Below are positions 32,366 through 35,925 of a stretch of DNA of 35,925 nt, in pieces. The position numbers and the translations under genes are program-made. Every line of letters begins with the position of its first letter. Positions within the stretch are counted from its first letter, which is position 1. The notes beneath the pieces are model-generated. The model was not told where the DNA came from. It ran no database searches and saw nothing but the letters and a program-made list of their open reading frames with translations. Origin of the DNA: Microcoleus asticus IPMA8 (GTDB lineage Bacteria; Cyanobacteriota; Cyanobacteriia; Cyanobacteriales; Microcoleaceae); the NCBI RefSeq assembly GCF_013179805.1, contig NZ_SRRZ01000073.1, positions 1 through 35,925 of the forward strand. Direction: 5' to 3'.

Positions 32366-33859
32366 TCACTTAAAATCCGACAAAAAGCCCGAAATTTCTT
32401 CATCCTCATCGTCGGAATCCAAATCGCCGAGACCTAAAGCATCTAAATCATCTTCGTCAGGATCTCCGGTAGTTGCTTCCCCCAGATCGTCAAGTCCGAG
32501 ATCGTCGAGGTCATCGTCATCAGATACAGAGAAATCGTCAATACCGTCTTCGTCCAAGTCGCCCAGATCCATGTCTAGGTCATCTGAGGTCGCTGTCCCA
32601 AACGGATCGGGTATTTCTTCCGCGACAAAATCTTCATCTTCTTCCCCAAACGGATCGGATATCCCCGCTTCGAGATCCCCAGAGGTCAAAGTCCCAAATT
32701 GTGAGGATGCTTCTTCATCATCATCGCCGAGGTCGAGACCGCCCAAAGCCGAGGCTTCTTCATCGTCATCGCCGAGGCCGAGACCGTCCAAAGCCGAGGA
32801 TTCTTCTTCCTCGTCATCGCCGAGGTCGAGACCGCCCAAACCCAAGGCTTCTTCTTCCTCGTCGTCGCCGAGGTCGAAGTCAGATACGACATCTTCCTCG
32901 TCGTCGCCGAGGTCGAAGTCAGATACCACGTCTTCCTCATCCTCACCCATATCGAAGTCAGATACCGCGTCTTCCTCATCATCGCCGAGGTCGAGACCGT
33001 CCAAAGCCGAGGCTTCTTCCTCATCGTCGTCCAGGTCGAAGTCGGAGACTGCTTCTTCCTCATCGTCGTCCAGGTCGAAGTCGGAGACTGCTTCTTCCTC
33101 GTCATCGCCCAGATCGAAGTCGGAGACTGCTTCTTCCTCGTCATCGCCCAGGTCGAAGTCAGAGACTGCTTCTTCCTCAAACTCATCGAAGGATTCCTCG
33201 TCGGAGCTCAGTGCTGACGCAGCAGCAGCCAGACCGGCCGCTCCGGCGACTCCAGCGACTACTCCGGCTGCTGCTAAGCCCGCACCGCCCAATTTATTAG
33301 ATTGGGCATCAGCGGGTGCAGCAGTTGCTGTTTGAGCCGCTGCGGGTGCAGCAGTTACTGTTTGAGCCGCTGCGGGTGCAGCAGTTACTGTTTGAGCCGC
33401 TGCGGGTGCAGCATTTACTGTTTGAGCCGCTGCGGGTGCAGCATTTACTGTTTGAGCCGCTGCGGGTGCAGCAGTTGCTGTTTGAGCCGCTGCGGGTGCA
33501 GCAGTTGCTGTTTGAGTCGCTGCGGGTGCAGCAGTTGTTGGAGTTTGGCTGGCCGTTTGTTGCGCCGTACTTGAGGGCATACCCAGGGCCAGGTCCGGGT
33601 CAAAATTTAGCCCCAACACTTCGATCAGGCTGTCTGCATCCGCCTTCAGTTTTGAGAAGGGCAGCATTAATTGCTGGAGTTCCGGCTCCAGGGCAGCCGC
33701 AATTCCCAGGATGAGGTAAGAAACAGGCCTTTTCCCGCCGTCGGGTGTGGCGACCGTGTTCTCAGCCGTCATGTGCAGGAGCAGCCAAGCCCGATTAACC
33801 TGGTAGTAGTCCAACCACTTCTGTTTGAGAGCAACTGAAAAAGTATCAAAAAAAGCCAT
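32366..33859 (-). CDS. DUF5331 protein with Ala-rich and acidic repeats
   Basis: A 497-residue protein. Residues 1-95 are the DUF5331 domain (F-D-T-F-S-V-A-L-K-Q-K-W-L-D-Y-Y, P-D-G-G-K-R-P-V-S-Y-L-I-L-G, L-M-L-P-F-S-K-L). Residues 111-186 are eight decapeptides of the type A-P-A-A-A-Q-T-x-x-A. Residues 189-217 are a Gly/Ala/Val hydrophobic stretch, a candidate membrane-associating helix. Residues 219-497 are strongly acidic, first with 13-residue repeats of the type E-E-E-A-V-S-D-F-D-L-G-D-D, ending in S-G-F-L-S-D-F-K. It lies 34 bp after chlL on the same strand, before chlN. From memory, a gene at this place is shared by other filamentous cyanobacteria, but usually without such long repeats. 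A role in DPOR assembly or regulation is inferred from position only. Confidence 0.88.
   Translation of the reverse strand: MAFFDTFSVALKQKWLDYYQVNRAWLLLHMTAENTVATPDGGKRPVSYLILGIAAALEPELQQLMLPFSKLKADADSLIEVLGLNFDPDLALGMPSSTAQQTASQTPTTAAPAATQTATAAPAAAQTATAAPAAAQTVNAAPAAAQTVNAAPAAAQTVTAAPAAAQTVTAAPAAAQTATAAPADAQSNKLGGAGLAAAGVVAGVAGAAGLAAAASALSSDEESFDEFEEEAVSDFDLGDDEEEAVSDFDLGDDEEEAVSDFDLDDDEEEAVSDFDLDDDEEEASALDGLDLGDDEEDAVSDFDMGEDEEDVVSDFDLGDDEEDVVSDFDLGDDEEEEALGLGGLDLGDDEEEESSALDGLGLGDDDEEASALGGLDLGDDDEEASSQFGTLTSGDLEAGISDPFGEEDEDFVAEEIPDPFGTATSDDLDMDLGDLDEDGIDDFSVSDDDDLDDLGLDDLGEATTGDPDEDDLDALGLGDLDSDDEDEEISGFLSDFK
33302..33529. repeat. 30-bp tandem repeat inside the DUF5331 gene
   Basis: Seven to eight near-identical 30-bp units (GCAGTTRCTGTTTGAGCCGC + GGGT pattern on the plus strand) encode the decapeptide array. 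Whole units keep the frame, so copy number can vary without breaking the gene. The plus-strand Cys-rich frame across it is only a shadow. Confidence 0.9.
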
Positions 33860-33893
33860 AACCTCTTTATCCTCATCCTGATCGCTAGACCTA

Positions 33894-34760
33894 TTAAACC
33901 ATCATCAGGTCTAGCTCATCTTCCTCCTTCTTGACCACTGGTTGCACTGGATTTAGGTAAAAATCTGATAGCAGCGAGAATAATTCGCGATCGGGCGTGT
34001 CGTTGGGCACTACTCCTTCGGGCATGGCCAAAATCTGGTCGGCGATGTTGAGGTAGTAATCGCACACGTAGTTGAGGGAAGGATCGCTCTCGGCCATCTC
34101 AAACAATGTTTTGCCTTTGACGCGAGAAACGCGGATGTCTTCAATCAAGGGCAGCACTTCCAGCACCGGCATCGGTACAGAGTCAATGTACTTGTCGATC
34201 AAGTCGCGCTTTGAGGTGCGGTTGCCAATTAAACCGGCGAGTCGCAGCGGGTGAGTGCGGGCTTTTTCGCGGACTGAGGCGGCGATACGGTTGGCTGCAA
34301 ATAAAGCGTCGAACCCGTTGTCGGTAACAATCATGCAGTAGTCGGCGTAGTTCAAGGGGGCTGCAAAACCGCCGCACACTACGTCGCCGAGCACGTCGAA
34401 CAGGATGATGTCGTATTCATCGAAGGCATTTAGTTCTTTGAGCAGTTTGACTGTTTCGCCGACTACATAGCCGCCGCAGCCAGCTCCTGCGGGAGGGCCA
34501 CCTGCTTCTACGCAGTCAACGCCGCCATAGCCTTTGTAAATGACATCTTCGGGCCAAACGTCTTCGTAGTGATAGTCCTTTTCCTGAAGGGTGTCAATAA
34601 TTGTCGGGATCAAGAAGCCAGTGAGGGTAAATGTGCTGTCGTGCTTTGGATCGCAACCGATTTGCAAAACTTTTTTGCCGCGCTTGGCTAAGGCAACGGA
34701 GATGTTGCAGCTTGTTGTCGATTTGCCAATTCCACCTTTTCCGTAAACTGCGAGTTTCAC
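33894..34760 (-). CDS. chlL: Light-independent protochlorophyllide reductase ATP-binding subunit L
   Basis: ChlL, 288 residues, a NifH-like homodimeric iron-sulfur ATPase that hands electrons to ChlN-ChlB. Visible are the Walker A/P-loop G-K-G-G-I-G-K-S-T (7-15), the cluster ligands Cys95 (A-G-A-G-C-G-G) and Cys129 (D-V-V-C-G-G), and the switch region D-V-L-G-D at 122-126, all in family positions. The start is GTG at 34760 with AGGAG eight bases upstream. The C-terminal tail K-K-E-E-D-E-L-D-L-M is a variable acidic end. It leads the operon chlL-DUF5331-chlN. In the dark or at low light and low oxygen this operon is expected to be needed; no specific operator was identified upstream. Confidence 0.98.
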   Translation of the reverse strand: MKLAVYGKGGIGKSTTSCNISVALAKRGKKVLQIGCDPKHDSTFTLTGFLIPTIIDTLQEKDYHYEDVWPEDVIYKGYGGVDCVEAGGPPAGAGCGGYVVGETVKLLKELNAFDEYDIILFDVLGDVVCGGFAAPLNYADYCMIVTDNGFDALFAANRIAASVREKARTHPLRLAGLIGNRTSKRDLIDKYIDSVPMPVLEVLPLIEDIRVSRVKGKTLFEMAESDPSLNYVCDYYLNIADQILAMPEGVVPNDTPDRELFSLLSDFYLNPVQPVVKKEEDELDLMMV

Positions 34761-34827
34761 TCTTTGTTCTCCTATAGGTTTCTATCAAAACTATGAGGGC
34801 TGGGGTTTGATGCTTTTTTTCGACGCC

Positions 34828-34884
34828 CAACTGCAATAGCTCAATTGCACTAGCCGACGTTGCAATAGCCCAACTGCAATGCCC
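34828..34884. repeat. TTGCA/TGCAAT tandem boxes upstream of chlL
   Basis: CAACTGCAATAGC, CAATTGCACTAGCC, GTTGCAATAGCC and CAACTGCAATGCCC follow one another at about 15-18 bp spacing, 70-125 bases before the chlL start. The array may be an operator or a short tandem repeat; no known regulator consensus fits. Confidence 0.5.
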
Positions 34885-35548
34885 TTACTTTCAGTCGATT
34901 TGAGATTTCAGATTTTAGATTGACTCCACAGATGAATCTGGGGCTTCTCCCTAATGTCTAAAATTTTTCGCTCTCGACGACTTTTGTTTGGGGCTTGTAT
35001 CCGTCTTTGGGGTAGGCCAATTTTCGAGCCTGCCCTAAGTCACCTCGTTGAAAGCATTATTAGCTAACTTGCGAGGAAAAGAAAGGGGGCGTCTAAATGA
35101 AAATGCTAGTAAATTTGTTTATTTTGCACTTGTGGGAATCTTAACTGGTTTTTTGAACTAAAAATCTATTTTTATAATCTTTTTAGATTTTTAATTACTT
35201 TTAAGATATTTTTTTAATATAAAGAGGTACAAAAAAAAAAAAAAAATTAACTTCTCAAACAATCTGGGCTTTTGGCTTTGGGGCTGGGATGCAGGCAGTT
35301 GATGGCTTGTGCGGGTAACTTGAACGGGCACAAAGGCGCTAGTGGATGAGGTAAACGAGAGAGTGAGTTTGGCCCAGTTGGATGGGGGGAGGGCAAAGTG
35401 ATGTTAGCTTTCTGCTGTTGTGGGTAATTTTGCTGGGGTTTTGAGTGTTGTGTAAAAAATTGTGAATTTTTAGGAATTGGTGGGAGATTGGGGGAGGGGA
35501 AGAGGAGGACTGTGGGACTGTGGGAGAATATTATTTTTTCCCAATGAG
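34885..35548. other. Intergenic region with no gene seen
   Basis: A 664-bp spacer. It holds a TTTTAGA-like heptamer remnant near 34904, an extremely AT-rich stretch with a 15-17-base A-run at about 35231-35247, and a G-rich, purine-biased strand at 35340-35530. No frame has family content. The left exon flank of the group II intron begins at 35548. Confidence 0.4.
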
Positions 35549-35925
35549 GTAGGGTCGAGAGAAGATATTACTATCCTCTCCCTCCCATTCGGAAACGTGC
35601 TTGCCAGTTTCCTAGCACACGGCTACTCGGGTGTACTCTTGTCATTTGAGGGCTTCCCCTTCTTCCGACTTGCTTGAGGTTTCTTTCCTGAAGATAGGAG
35701 TTCCAGGTTGTGTTTCCTGATTGATTCCAAGTCGGTTTTAGTTTTCACATCGTGACAATGCCGATGCAATAGTTGAAGATTTTTGTACTCATCCTTACCT
35801 CCAAAGGCTCTGGGGACGATAGGGTCAACTTCTATTATACCAATTTCCTAAAGTCATGCTACAGATAGAGCATCTAAAATAAATTCCCATCCCGTCAAAG
35901 AAGCAATAACTTCCAACGTCAACTT
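35549..35925 (-). mobile_element. 3' end of a degenerate group II intron
   Basis: On the minus strand, just after the RT/HNH stop codon, AGCCGTGTGCTAG-GAAA-CTGGC-AAGCACG (35625-35591) forms domain V with the AGC triad, a GAAA tetraloop and a two-base bulge. A domain VI-like stem follows, and the intron should end in CGACCCTAC at 35549. One expected C-G pair near the base of domain V is broken (CACGTTTC where CACGGTTC is usual), so splicing may be lost. The intron body continues beyond the right edge. Confidence 0.7.
35623..35925 (-). pseudogene. Group II intron reverse transcriptase/maturase, HNH end (frameshifted)
   Basis: The C terminus of an intron-encoded LtrA-type protein. The frame 35623-35847 reads I-E-V-D-P-I-V-P-R-A-F-G-G-K-D, then N-L-Q-L-L-H-R-H-C-H-D-V-K-T, the HNH endonuclease core, and a basic tail ending at TAG. 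Upstream that frame is closed by TAG at 35850-35848, while another frame carries the expected zinc-finger half F-R-C-S-I-C-S-M-T-L-G-N, so a frameshift lies near 35835-35845. The usual catalytic His of the D-H-I pair is Pro here. The reverse transcriptase and maturase domains lie outside the window. The protein is probably inactive for DNA cleavage. Confidence 0.72.

Noticed and set aside
32571..33574. Long plus-strand open frames (Ser/Pro/Arg-rich and Cys-rich repeats) opposite the DUF5331 gene
   Set aside because: They are shadows of the 30- and 39-bp repeats of the real minus-strand gene; the frames have no natural composition, no start context and no family.
35477..35677. 66-codon plus-strand open frame
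   Set aside because: It lies antisense to domain V/VI and the HNH end of the group II intron.

Overview
The window looks like chromosomal DNA of a filamentous, non-heterocystous cyanobacterium of the Microcoleus/Oscillatoria/Phormidium kind. The evidence is a complete set of dark-operative protochlorophyllide reductase genes (chlL, chlN, chlB), several families I know mainly from cyanobacteria (DUF5331, DUF2949, DUF3318, CGLD27, the Mo-nitrogenase C-terminal-domain protein), very frequent HIP1-type GCGATCGC octamers, and many short dispersed repeats between genes. The genus is an inference; there is no rRNA in the window.

Layout, left to right. 0.2-7.2 kb: a Uma2-type nuclease-fold gene, a giant Ser/Thr kinase-ATPase-GAF-histidine kinase, and a KTSC-domain gene. 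7.6-10 kb: chlB and a YwqG-family gene on the plus strand. 10-12.1 kb: a tight three-gene minus-strand cluster resembling a toxin-antitoxin module (unknown/DUF433/DUF5615), then a secreted SGNH esterase. 12.6-18.6 kb: an orphan Mo-nitrogenase C-terminal-domain protein, a rhomboid protease, a membrane-bound PAS histidine kinase, a small secreted protein and a DUF2949 protein. 18.8-21.9 kb: initiator tRNA-Met, an asparaginase, and the set yqeK-rsfS-CGLD27. 22.1-25.9 kb: a dead NhaC-type antiporter fragment, then a minus-strand polysaccharide/partner-switching group (STAS-phosphoglycosyl transferase fusion, RsbW-like kinase, glycosyltransferase). 26.2-30.4 kb: DUF3318, a repeat-rich zone with gene remnants and a 111-bp MITE, an unknown membrane protein, a zinc-finger/PD-(D/E)XK-like protein and a lone HicB antitoxin flanked by direct repeats. 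30.4-34.8 kb: the chlL - DUF5331 repeat protein - chlN operon. 34.8-35.9 kb: an AT-rich spacer and the 3' end of a degenerate group II intron running off the right edge.

How the genes work together. ChlL is the ATP-driven reductase and ChlN/ChlB the catalytic component of light-independent protochlorophyllide reduction; chlB lies about 23 kb from chlLN on the other strand. The acidic repeat protein between chlL and chlN is the least understood member of that operon. The STAS-phosphoglycosyl transferase next to an anti-sigma-type kinase suggests that extracellular polysaccharide initiation may be controlled by partner switching. Both very large histidine kinases lack an attached receiver domain and have no response-regulator neighbour. 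No CRISPR array, prophage, complete insertion sequence or rRNA operon was seen.
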